A stretch of 6,254 nt of DNA from an uncultured Collinsella sp. (GTDB lineage: Bacteria; Actinomycetota; Coriobacteriia; Coriobacteriales; Coriobacteriaceae). Shown here in pieces: positions 1 through 4,723 of the stretch. Below the pieces are notes generated by a model. That model was not told where the DNA came from. It saw only the letters and a list, made by a program, of their open reading frames with translations, and ran no database searches. Position 1 is the first letter of the stretch; each line of letters starts with the position of its first letter. The position numbers and the translations under genes are program-made. Location: contig URTD01000118.1 of the NCBI GenBank assembly GCA_900550735.1, positions 1 through 6,254 on the forward strand, in the 5' to 3' direction.

Positions 1-433
1 GCCCCTGCGGCGGATTCATGCCAACCACCGCCTCAAACTGAGAAAGTCCCAGCTCTCCCACCATGTCAACGCACTTTGCCTCCATGCGCGACGTCGCCAC
101 GGCCAAGCGCTTGCCCTGGGCGACCAACCCATCCAGCAGCTCGGGGATCCCGTCAAACACGGGATACTCCTCCGGTCCCAGCTCGTCAAAAAAGGCGCGG
201 TACTCGTCGGCCACCACAAGCGACTCCTCGCGGGAGAAGCCATAAAAGTCGTGAAAACTCTTCCACAGGGGCGGCCCGATCATGCGACGCAGGTCACCCA
301 TCTGCGCCTCCGAAAACCCGCGCGCAGCCAGCGTCTTGCGCGTCGAGGTCATCACCGCCCGACCCGTATCGGCCACCGTGCCATCAAAATCAAACAGCAC
401 GACCGGCCGCTTGCATATCTCCAGCGCCTCCAT
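1..433 (-). CDS. HAD-family hydrolase (phosphoglycolate phosphatase-like), partial
   Basis: This is the N-terminal 144 residues of a haloacid dehalogenase-superfamily phosphatase; the C-terminus lies beyond the left edge. HAD motif I is FDFDGTVADT at residues 14-23, with D15 as expected nucleophile and D17 as general acid/base. A helical cap follows, carrying the IGPPLWKSF segment (residues 52-60) seen in Gph/PpaX-like members. HAD motif II is VATSR, with T114. Motifs III and IV would lie outside the window. Members remove phosphate from small metabolites such as phosphoglycolate, pyrophosphate or nucleotides in the cytoplasm; the substrate cannot be told from this part. I chose the ATG at 433 because AGAGG sits 7 bases upstream; the ATG at 439 is too close to that site. 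The gene is divergent from degV, with 156 bases between starts. Family is secure; substrate is unknown. Confidence 0.85.
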   Translation of the reverse strand, partial: MEALEICKRPVVLFDFDGTVADTGRAVMTSTRKTLAARGFSEAQMGDLRRMIGPPLWKSFHDFYGFSREESLVVADEYRAFFDELGPEEYPVFDGIPELLDGLVAQGKRLAVATSRMEAKCVDMVGELGLSQFEAVVGMNPPQG

Positions 434-474
434 CGGCATCCCTCTTCCCCAGTTGACGATTTCCACACCGACAC

Positions 475-503
475 TTCAAACTGTTGACTATTCAACAATT
501 GAA
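475..503. promoter_or_regulatory. Imperfect inverted repeat, candidate operator between HAD gene and degV
   Basis: Two nested arm pairs are visible: TTCAA (475-479) with TTGAA (499-503), and GTTGA (483-487) with TCAAC (492-496), around a CTAT centre. The site is AT-rich in a GC-rich setting. It lies in the divergent intergenic gap, about 25 bases upstream of a -10-like box for degV. It could bind a dimeric regulator, but no regulator gene is adjacent. The symmetry is seen directly; the operator role is inference. Confidence 0.3.
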
Positions 504-527
504 CCTAGAAATGTGGAACGACTCCAC

Positions 528-533
528 TATACT
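528..533 (+). promoter_or_regulatory. degV: Candidate -10 box for degV
   Basis: TATACT matches the sigma-A -10 consensus at five of six bases and lies 56 bases before the degV start codon. No good -35 box is found at 16-18 bases upstream (CTAGAA at 17). The promoter may depend on an activator, or the true one may be elsewhere in the gap. An alternative TTGACT (484-489) pairs only with a poor TAGAAA. Confidence 0.35.
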
Positions 534-589
534 TGTCGCACTTTGCTCTCAGAAGGCGGCGCGCAAGCGCCCCAACGAAAGGTGCAATT

Positions 590-1450
590 ATGTCTTTTGC
601 CATCATAACCGACTCCACGTCGGACATCTCCCCCGCCCGCGCCCAAGAGCTCGGCATTTACGTGATTCCGCTGCATGTGATTATCGAGGGCGAGGACCTG
701 CTCGACCAGGTGCAGATTACCGCCCAAGAGTACGTCGCCCGCATGGCCGGCTCCGAGCAGCTGCCGCACACCTCGCAGCCGAGTGCCGGCGAGTTCAAGG
801 AACTCTTTGACCGCGTGCGCGCCGACGGCCACGATAGCGCCATCTTTATCTCGCTGTGCAGCGAGTGGTCCGCCTGCTATGCCAACGCCAGTCTGACGGC
901 CGAAACACACGAGCTCGACGTGCGCTGTATCGACTCGCGCACCGGCTCGGGCGCCGAGGGCCTGCTGGTGGAGTACGCGCTGGCCATGCGCGAGGACGGC
1001 CGCAGCCTGGACGAGACCGAGGCGCAGATCCGCGCGACGCTGCCCGACGCCCACCTGCTGCTGATTCCCCGCACGCTCGAGAATCTCGTTAAGAACGGCC
1101 GCGCGCCCAAGCTCGCCGGCCAGCTCACGCAAATGCTCAACATTCGCCTGGCCGTTTCGCCGGAGTGGAAATCGGGCGAGATCAAGGCCATAAAAAAGGG
1201 CCGCGGTGCCAAGCGCATCGTTACCAACACCATGGCCGATTGCCTCGCATTTTTGGCCGAGTATCCGGGCTCCAGCGTGCGCGTGCTCACGACCGGCGCC
1301 GCCGAGGAGCAGGAGCTTGTCAACGAGGCACTCGCGGGTCAGGATTACGTAGACGCCGGCACCGGCCCCATCGGCTGCACCATCGCCACCCACGTAGGCG
1401 TCAACGCCATCGCCATCAGCTACTGCCCCTGCTACCAACCCGCCAATTAG
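590..1450 (+). CDS. degV: DegV family protein (fatty-acid-binding, FakB-like)
   Basis: A 286-residue EDD-fold protein of usual family length. FakB-type members hold a fatty acid for phosphorylation by the FakA kinase, feeding acyl-phosphate into phospholipid synthesis in the cytoplasm. Visible landmarks are the N-terminal strand-loop IITDSTSDIS (5-14), TSQPS (61-65), a VKNGRAPK segment with R171 matching the GGR element of the family, LNIR...GEIK near 183-199, and IATHVGVNA (265-273) with H268 in the place of the ligand-facing histidine. The central serine-rich loop reads SLCSEWSACY (88-97) where relatives usually have SSGLSGTY, so ligand contacts there may differ. I chose the ATG at 590 because AAAGG lies 7 bases upstream; an in-frame TTG at 533 adds 19 residues before the conserved start and has no such support. 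FakA is not in the window. Family is certain; the fatty-acid role is by homology. Confidence 0.92.
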   Translation: MSFAIITDSTSDISPARAQELGIYVIPLHVIIEGEDLLDQVQITAQEYVARMAGSEQLPHTSQPSAGEFKELFDRVRADGHDSAIFISLCSEWSACYANASLTAETHELDVRCIDSRTGSGAEGLLVEYALAMREDGRSLDETEAQIRATLPDAHLLLIPRTLENLVKNGRAPKLAGQLTQMLNIRLAVSPEWKSGEIKAIKKGRGAKRIVTNTMADCLAFLAEYPGSSVRVLTTGAAEEQELVNEALAGQDYVDAGTGPIGCTIATHVGVNAIAISYCPCYQPAN

Positions 1451-1465
1451 GGCTACCCATACCAC

Positions 1466-1528
1466 TTGCGGTGGAATAGGGACTGTTTTTGGCTTATCAG
1501 CCGCAAATCAATCCCTATTCCACCGCAA
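1466..1528. repeat. Long perfect hairpin, REP-like palindromic repeat
   Basis: Arms 1466-1482 (TTGCGGTGGAATAGGGA) and 1512-1528 are perfect 17-base reverse complements around a 29-base loop. The loop itself holds GGCT-TATC-AGCC (1491-1502). It lies between the convergent ends of degV and the toxin gene. No T-run follows either arm, so it is not a standard intrinsic terminator, although it could still block converging transcription. It shares the 10-mer TAGGGACTGT (1477-1486) with the palindrome at 4448-4482, which suggests a dispersed repeat family. Confidence 0.65.
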
Positions 1529-1543
1529 CTTAGAAATCGGCAA

Positions 1544-1852
1544 TCAGCCCTGCGGGCCCCGGAACAGCTCCTCATGCGAGCCCATTCTGACCAGTCGGAT
1601 CACAGGATTAGTCTTATGCGGCAAGTAGAGAACGACCACATCGACCAAGCCATCGGATAGATGGAAATCGATATGGCCGTTATAGTTTCCGCCCGGGTTT
1701 GAAAGCTCATGGGCGCCATATTCCGCGGGAAGCGAGCCGTGAGCTGCAAGCTCTGCGACTGCCGCCTTAAACTCGGTTTTTAGCTGCGGATGGATGCGCA
1801 TCGTCCGTTTGTAATCCGCCTTAAACTGAGCCTCGACTTTAATCTCAAACAT
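1544..1852 (-). CDS. Type II toxin, YafQ/RelE-family mRNA interferase
   Basis: A 102-residue protein of normal length for the YafQ branch of the RelE/ParE superfamily. These toxins cut mRNA in the ribosomal A site and slow translation when the antitoxin is lost. The fold order is helix-rich N-terminus (FKADYKRTMRIHP), a YGAHELS turn with H48, a strand GHIDFHLSDGLVDVVVLY with H64 and D67, and the C-terminal RLVRMGSHEELF with R89, H93 and F97. These positions correspond to the His, Asp, Arg and Phe set described for E. coli YafQ, so it looks catalytically competent. The tryptophan after the Asp in YafQ is Gly here. Its ATG follows the antitoxin stop with 2 bases between, so the two are translationally coupled. 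Sampled base composition in the pair is about 45-50% GC against about 68% in tgt, which suggests transfer. Confidence 0.88.
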   Translation of the reverse strand: MFEIKVEAQFKADYKRTMRIHPQLKTEFKAAVAELAAHGSLPAEYGAHELSNPGGNYNGHIDFHLSDGLVDVVVLYLPHKTNPVIRLVRMGSHEELFRGPQG

Positions 1853-1854
1853 CG

Positions 1855-2154
1855 CTAGTCCTCATCGAGGAACGATATAAGCTCATCAGCGTTATTGAAT
1901 GACGGGCTGTCGTCTGGCAGAATCCCCAACTCATGAGCCTCGGCAATCACCATGGCGCGCCTCGTCGCCTCGTTGGGAACTTCGGATCGACCAACGATCT
2001 CAAAAGGAATCTTTCGCTGATTTACCAGCTGCCGAACAGCAAGGTTGAGATACGAATTGAGACTCAGGCCAACTGTATCCAAGAACTCAGTCGCTTGTTC
2101 CTTGAGCCCCTCTTCGATGCGAACCGTCGTAGGCTTAACCGTTGCAGTAGACAT
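1855..2154 (-). CDS. Type II antitoxin, RelB/DinJ family
   Basis: A 99-residue partner of the downstream YafQ-like toxin. The N-terminal half is a ribbon-helix-helix DNA-binding domain: strand TTVRIEE (9-15), helix LKEQATEFLDTVGL, turn SLNSYLNLAVRQLV (31-44), then RKIPFEI (48-54), which is the typical DinJ signature. The C-terminal tail with DDSPSFNNADELISFLDED is acidic and probably wraps the toxin. As a dimer it would also repress its own operon. I chose the ATG at 2154 because GAGGAGG lies 6 bases upstream; a longer in-frame reading from 2226 lacks a ribosome binding site and would add residues before the conserved strand. An inverted repeat upstream fits autoregulation. No defect is seen, so the pair appears intact. 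Confidence 0.9.
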   Translation of the reverse strand: MSTATVKPTTVRIEEGLKEQATEFLDTVGLSLNSYLNLAVRQLVNQRKIPFEIVGRSEVPNEATRRAMVIAEAHELGILPDDSPSFNNADELISFLDED

Positions 2155-2185
2155 ACGCGACCTCCTCGCTCTCGTCTTTTGCATC

Positions 2186-2235
2186 AGTATACCCAGTTTA
2201 GAAGGCAGATTGATGTTAAATAGCATCAGTCTGCC
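2186..2235 (-). promoter_or_regulatory. Toxin-antitoxin promoter and operator candidate
   Basis: On the minus strand a TATACT -10 box (2186-2191) lies 31 bases before the antitoxin start. Just upstream is an inverted repeat: arms 2204-2215 (GGCAGATTGATG on the plus strand) and 2224-2235 match at 11 of 12 bases around the AT-rich spacer TTAAATAG. The arm nearer the gene covers the expected -35 position, where the sequence is far from consensus. A repressor bound there would block RNA polymerase, as known for RelB/DinJ autoregulation. A factor-dependent terminator for the LOG gene is a weaker alternative, since no T-run follows. Confidence 0.5.
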
Positions 2236-2268
2236 GTTCTCATTACTACAACGACAGGCACGCTCGCC

Positions 2269-3027
2269 CTACATCAGCCCGCTCAGGGCGATGTCGACGG
2301 CCTCGTTGAGGTCATCGGTAATGTGCACCAGCTCCGGATCGAGCGGGCTGATCATACCGGCGTCCATCACCGGGCCGTTGAGCCAGTCGAACAGGCCCTG
2401 CCAGTACTCGGTACCCACTAAAACGAGCGGCATGCGCTTGACCTTGTGCGTCTGCACCAGTGTGAGCACCTCGAACATCTCGTCGAGCGTACCAAAACCA
2501 CCGGGGAAAACGATGGCGCCCGAGCTGTATTTGACGAACATGGTCTTGCGCACAAAGAAGTAACGGAAGTCCATGCCGAGGTTCACGTATTTGTTGAGCC
2601 CGTGCTCGTGCGGAAGCTCGATACCCAGACCAACCGACTTGCCGTTGGCGCTCGCCGCTCCCCTGTTGGCCGCCTCCATGACGCCAGGGCCCCCGCCGGT
2701 GATAACCGCCACGCCGCGCTGGGCGATTTTGCGACCGACCGTACGCGCCGCCTTGTAGAGCGGATCGGTCTTGGGCGTGCGGGCACTGCCGAAGATGGTC
2801 ACCGCAGGCCCGAGCTCGGCAAGCGCGCCAAAGCCATCAACGAACTCGGCCTGAATGCGCAGCACACGCCAGGGGTCGGCATGCAGCCAGTCGGTCGAAT
2901 CCTCGGGCGCCAGCAGGTTGGCGTACGTATTGTCCTTAGGAATCATGGGGCCGCGCATGACCACGGGGCCGCGTCGGTACGTCTCGTCATAGGCCGGCTC
3001 GCCCTCGACGTTCTCATTCTTAATCAT
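2269..3027 (-). CDS. LOG family protein (TIGR00730; nucleoside 5'-monophosphate phosphoribohydrolase)
   Basis: A 252-residue Rossmann-fold protein. LOG enzymes hydrolyse the N-glycosidic bond of nucleoside 5'-monophosphates (cytokinin ribotides in plants, AMP-like substrates in bacteria), releasing the base and ribose 5-phosphate in the cytoplasm. Visible motifs are the first strand VTIFGSAR (76-83), ITGGGPGVMEAANRG (109-123), the FFVRK pair with R160 (157-161), and PGGFGTLDE (175-183) with E183, which is the signature PGGxGTxxE active site. An extra N-terminal arm of roughly 50 residues precedes the fold. The start at 3027 has AGGAG 6 bases upstream. The gene follows tgt by 134 bases on the same strand, but a terminator lies in between. 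Such proteins were often misnamed lysine decarboxylases; nothing here supports that. The physiological substrate is not known. Confidence 0.9.
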   Translation of the reverse strand: MIKNENVEGEPAYDETYRRGPVVMRGPMIPKDNTYANLLAPEDSTDWLHADPWRVLRIQAEFVDGFGALAELGPAVTIFGSARTPKTDPLYKAARTVGRKIAQRGVAVITGGGPGVMEAANRGAASANGKSVGLGIELPHEHGLNKYVNLGMDFRYFFVRKTMFVKYSSGAIVFPGGFGTLDEMFEVLTLVQTHKVKRMPLVLVGTEYWQGLFDWLNGPVMDAGMISPLDPELVHITDDLNEAVDIALSGLM

Positions 3028-3041
3028 GGGGTACTCCTATC

Positions 3042-3089
3042 GAAAATAGAAACGGGCGGGGTCGACGCCATGCGTCAAACACCCGCCCG
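3042..3089 (-). terminator. Intrinsic terminator after tgt, in the leader of the LOG gene
   Basis: On the minus strand an 8-bp perfect GC stem (CGGGCGGG with CCCGCCCG; 3082-3089 and 3053-3060 on the plus strand) encloses an inner GACGC/GCGTC stem (3064-3068, 3072-3076). It is followed by TTTCTATTTT (down to 3043). This is a textbook rho-independent terminator for tgt. Its T-run ends about 15 bases before the LOG start codon, next to the LOG ribosome binding site, so any LOG transcript started upstream must pass through it. Confidence 0.82.
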
Positions 3090-3161
3090 AACATCAACTA
3101 TTCGGTATGGTACCCACGATGCATCAAGTGCTTGCAAGGCATCGGTCAGCGGTCGCAGCTC

Positions 3162-4301
3162 TTAGTAATCCACCGCCGCTGGGCTGTTCATCCAGTCGCT
3201 CACGAACGCACCGTAGCGGCCCTCGATAATGGCCTGGCGGGCACGCTGCATAAGGTTGAGCAGGTAGTAGATGTTGTGCATCGACAGCAGAATGCCGCCG
3301 AGCATCTCCTTCTGCGTGACCATGTGGCGAATGAGCGCGCGGCTGTAGCCGCCCGTGCACACCGGACAGGTGCAGGTGGGATCGATGGGGCCGTCGTCGT
3401 GCGCAAAACGCGCGTTGCGGAAGTTGAGGCGACCCTCGCTGGAGAACGCCGTGCCCATACGGCCGGTGCGCGTCGGCAGCACGCAGTCGAACATGTCGAT
3501 GCCCACACCCACACCGCGCACAAGGGTGGTGGGGTTGCCGACGCCCATCAGGTAGCGCGGCTTGTGCTTGGGCATATACTCGCTCGCGAGCGGTGCCAGC
3601 GTCTCGAACATTGTCTCGTGGTCCTCGCCCACCGAGTAGCCGCCGATACCGTAACCCGGGAAGTCGCCGCACTCCTCCAGATGGCGCAGCGAACGCAGGC
3701 GCAGATCCAGGTGCATGCCGCCCTGGACGATGCCAAAGAGTGCCTGGTCATCGCGGGTGTGAGCCTTGTAGCAGCGCTCGGCCCACATGCTCGACAGCTC
3801 CACCGCGCGCTCAACGTAGGCGCGCGTGGCGGGATAGCCCGGGCACTGGTCCAGCTGCATGCAGATATCGGACCCGAGCTTCATGGCGATTTCCATGTTG
3901 TCCTCGGGCGTCCAGAACACGTGGCGCCCGTCGTAGTCGTTGACGATAAAGCGCACGCCCTCGTCGGTGAGCTTGACGGCATCGTTGTGGCTGAACACCT
4001 GGAAGCCACCCGAATCGGTAAGAATGGGGCCGTGCCAGTTCATAAACTTGTGCAGGCCGCCCAACTCGGCGATGGTGTCCTCGCCGGGACGCATGGACAG
4101 GTGATAGGTATTGGCAAGCACGATCTGGGCGCCGAGCTGCTTGACGGTCTCGGTAGGAATACCCTTGACGTTTGCCTTGGTGCCCACGGGCATAAAGATC
4201 GGCGTCTCGATGTCGCCGTGCGGAGTATGCAGCACGCCGGCACGCGCATGCGTCGTCGGATCCTCGGCAATCAGATCGAATTTAAAAAGGTTCTGGTCCA
4301 T
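3162..4301 (-). CDS. tgt: tRNA-guanine transglycosylase (queuine tRNA-ribosyltransferase)
   Basis: A complete 379-residue bacterial Tgt. It swaps guanine 34 in the anticodons of tRNA Asp, Asn, His and Tyr for preQ1, a step in queuosine formation in the cytoplasm. The TIM-barrel landmarks are present: ILTDSGGFQVFS with D96, GIVQGG (190-195), YSVGE (222-226), YLMGVG (250-255), and FDCVLPTR with D272 as catalytic nucleophile. The zinc site is C310, C312, C315 (CTCPVC) and H342. All catalytic and metal residues are in place. The start at 4301 has AAGGAG with a 9-base spacing. A perfect TATAAT lies about 40 bases upstream, and an intrinsic terminator follows the stop, so it seems to be its own transcription unit. 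No queA, queG or preQ1 genes are in the window; the preQ1 source is not shown. Confidence 0.97.
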   Translation of the reverse strand: MDQNLFKFDLIAEDPTTHARAGVLHTPHGDIETPIFMPVGTKANVKGIPTETVKQLGAQIVLANTYHLSMRPGEDTIAELGGLHKFMNWHGPILTDSGGFQVFSHNDAVKLTDEGVRFIVNDYDGRHVFWTPEDNMEIAMKLGSDICMQLDQCPGYPATRAYVERAVELSSMWAERCYKAHTRDDQALFGIVQGGMHLDLRLRSLRHLEECGDFPGYGIGGYSVGEDHETMFETLAPLASEYMPKHKPRYLMGVGNPTTLVRGVGVGIDMFDCVLPTRTGRMGTAFSSEGRLNFRNARFAHDDGPIDPTCTCPVCTGGYSRALIRHMVTQKEMLGGILLSMHNIYYLLNLMQRARQAIIEGRYGAFVSDWMNSPAAVDY

Positions 4302-4338
4302 AAACTGGAACTCCTTGGTTGTGGTTCATACGCAAACC

Positions 4339-4344
4339 ATTATA
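4339..4344 (-). promoter_or_regulatory. tgt: -10 box of the tgt promoter
   Basis: TATAAT on the minus strand matches the sigma-A -10 consensus exactly, 37 bases from the tgt start codon. The -35 region at 16-18 bases upstream (CGGTGC at 17) is poor, so strength is uncertain. No preQ1 riboswitch-like fold is evident in the short leader. Confidence 0.55.
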
Positions 4345-4387
4345 CGGGCAACCCGCAAGGAGCACCGACTCGACAGAAACTGATGCA

Positions 4388-4510
4388 TTAAACGACTAGT
4401 CGTCGAGGACGATCTTCAGCGCCATCTTGCAAAGGAGTGTCCCAATCTGCCGGCACTTAGGGACTGTCCCCAAGTGCCGGCAAGAGTGTCCCTTATGACT
4501 AGTCATTTAA
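4388..4510. mobile_element. MITE/REP-like palindromic element (123 bp)
   Basis: The ends are inverted repeats: TTAAACGACTAGTC (4388-4401) and the reverse complement of 4497-4510 agree at 13 of 14 bases. Each end contains a 12-bp perfect palindrome sharing the core GACTAGTC (4392-4403 and 4495-4506). In the middle, arms 4448-4464 and 4466-4482 (TGCCGGCACTTAGGGAC and its complement) pair at 16 of 17 bases around one T. GAGTGTCCC occurs on both sides of it (4435-4443, 4484-4492). TTAA at both outer ends could be a target duplication. No transposase is encoded, so movement would need one in trans; a RAYT (Y1) type enzyme is one guess. Element status is inferred from symmetry alone. Confidence 0.5.
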
Positions 4511-4658
4511 GAACGTCCCCAACGACTACGAGATCATCTCCAACAGCCAAGGCAACGCCGATGCTCTGGCGACGTCAGCGAGCGGTCGCCAGGGCGAACA
4601 AATTGGCATGAAAAGAGGGCGGCATAGACCTTCTGGTCATGCCGCCCTCTTTGAATGA
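4503..4658 (+). pseudogene. Coding-like stretch, possible gene relic
   Basis: This open frame of 51 codons has no start codon near its 5' end and is closed upstream by a TAG inside the neighbouring repeat element. Its first half (FKNVPNDYEIISNSQGNADA and on) uses mostly C or G at third positions, like true genes here. The last part reads through a terminator hairpin, so the frame is probably not functional to its end. I do not recognise the family. It may be the tail of a gene cut by the repeat, or chance. Confidence 0.2.
4611..4650 (-). terminator. Intrinsic terminator downstream of the dehydrogenase gene
   Basis: A 12-bp stem (AGAGGGCGGCAT at 4614-4625 with 4639-4650) is extended by GACC/GGTC (4627-4630, 4635-4638) with a TTCT loop and one bulged base. 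On the minus strand it ends in a short T-run (the A's at 4611-4614). It lies about 75 bases past the dehydrogenase stop. On the plus strand TTT follows as well, so it may work in both directions. Confidence 0.75.
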
Positions 4659-4694
4659 CAAGTTGTCGCCCTGGTGACCGCGCAGCGTCGAGCC

Positions 4695-4722
4695 GTTACG
4701 CGGTTTGGAAAAACCGCGTAAC
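4695..4722. repeat. Perfect 12-bp hairpin just after the dehydrogenase stop codon
   Basis: GTTACGCGGTTT (4695-4706) and AAACCGCGTAAC (4711-4722) are perfect reverse complements around a GGAA loop. It begins one base after the dehydrogenase stop. No T-run follows on the minus strand, so it is more likely an mRNA 3'-end stabilising stem or a pause site than a full terminator. A further 8-bp inverted repeat, CTGGCGAC (4566-4573) with GTCGCCAG (4585-4592), lies further downstream. Confidence 0.5.
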
Positions 4723-4723
4723 C

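Noticed and set aside
16..456. Several short frames on both strands over the first 450 bases
   Set aside because: The HAD frame, open to the left edge and bearing FDFDGT, explains this stretch; the others are shadows.
527..1465. A 312-codon minus-strand frame opposite degV
   Set aside because: degV has family motifs and a ribosome binding site. The minus frame is Gly/Ala/Val-rich with no motif and covers the promoter region.
1466..1528. Reading the long hairpin as an ordinary intrinsic terminator for degV or the toxin
   Set aside because: The loop is 29 bases and neither arm is followed by a T-run, so the standard terminator pattern is not met.
2446..3165. A 239-codon plus-strand frame opposite the LOG gene
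   Set aside because: It is the complement of a clear LOG gene, crosses the terminator and has no recognisable domain.
4302..4338. preQ1 riboswitch before tgt
   Set aside because: The leader after the -10 box is only about 37 bases and shows no pseudoknot-forming stem with an A-rich tail.
3132..4391. A 419-codon open frame on the plus strand, longer than tgt itself
   Set aside because: It is antisense to tgt, which has every catalytic and zinc residue. The plus frame is full of His, Val and Ala without any recognisable motif, as expected for the complement of GC-rich codons.
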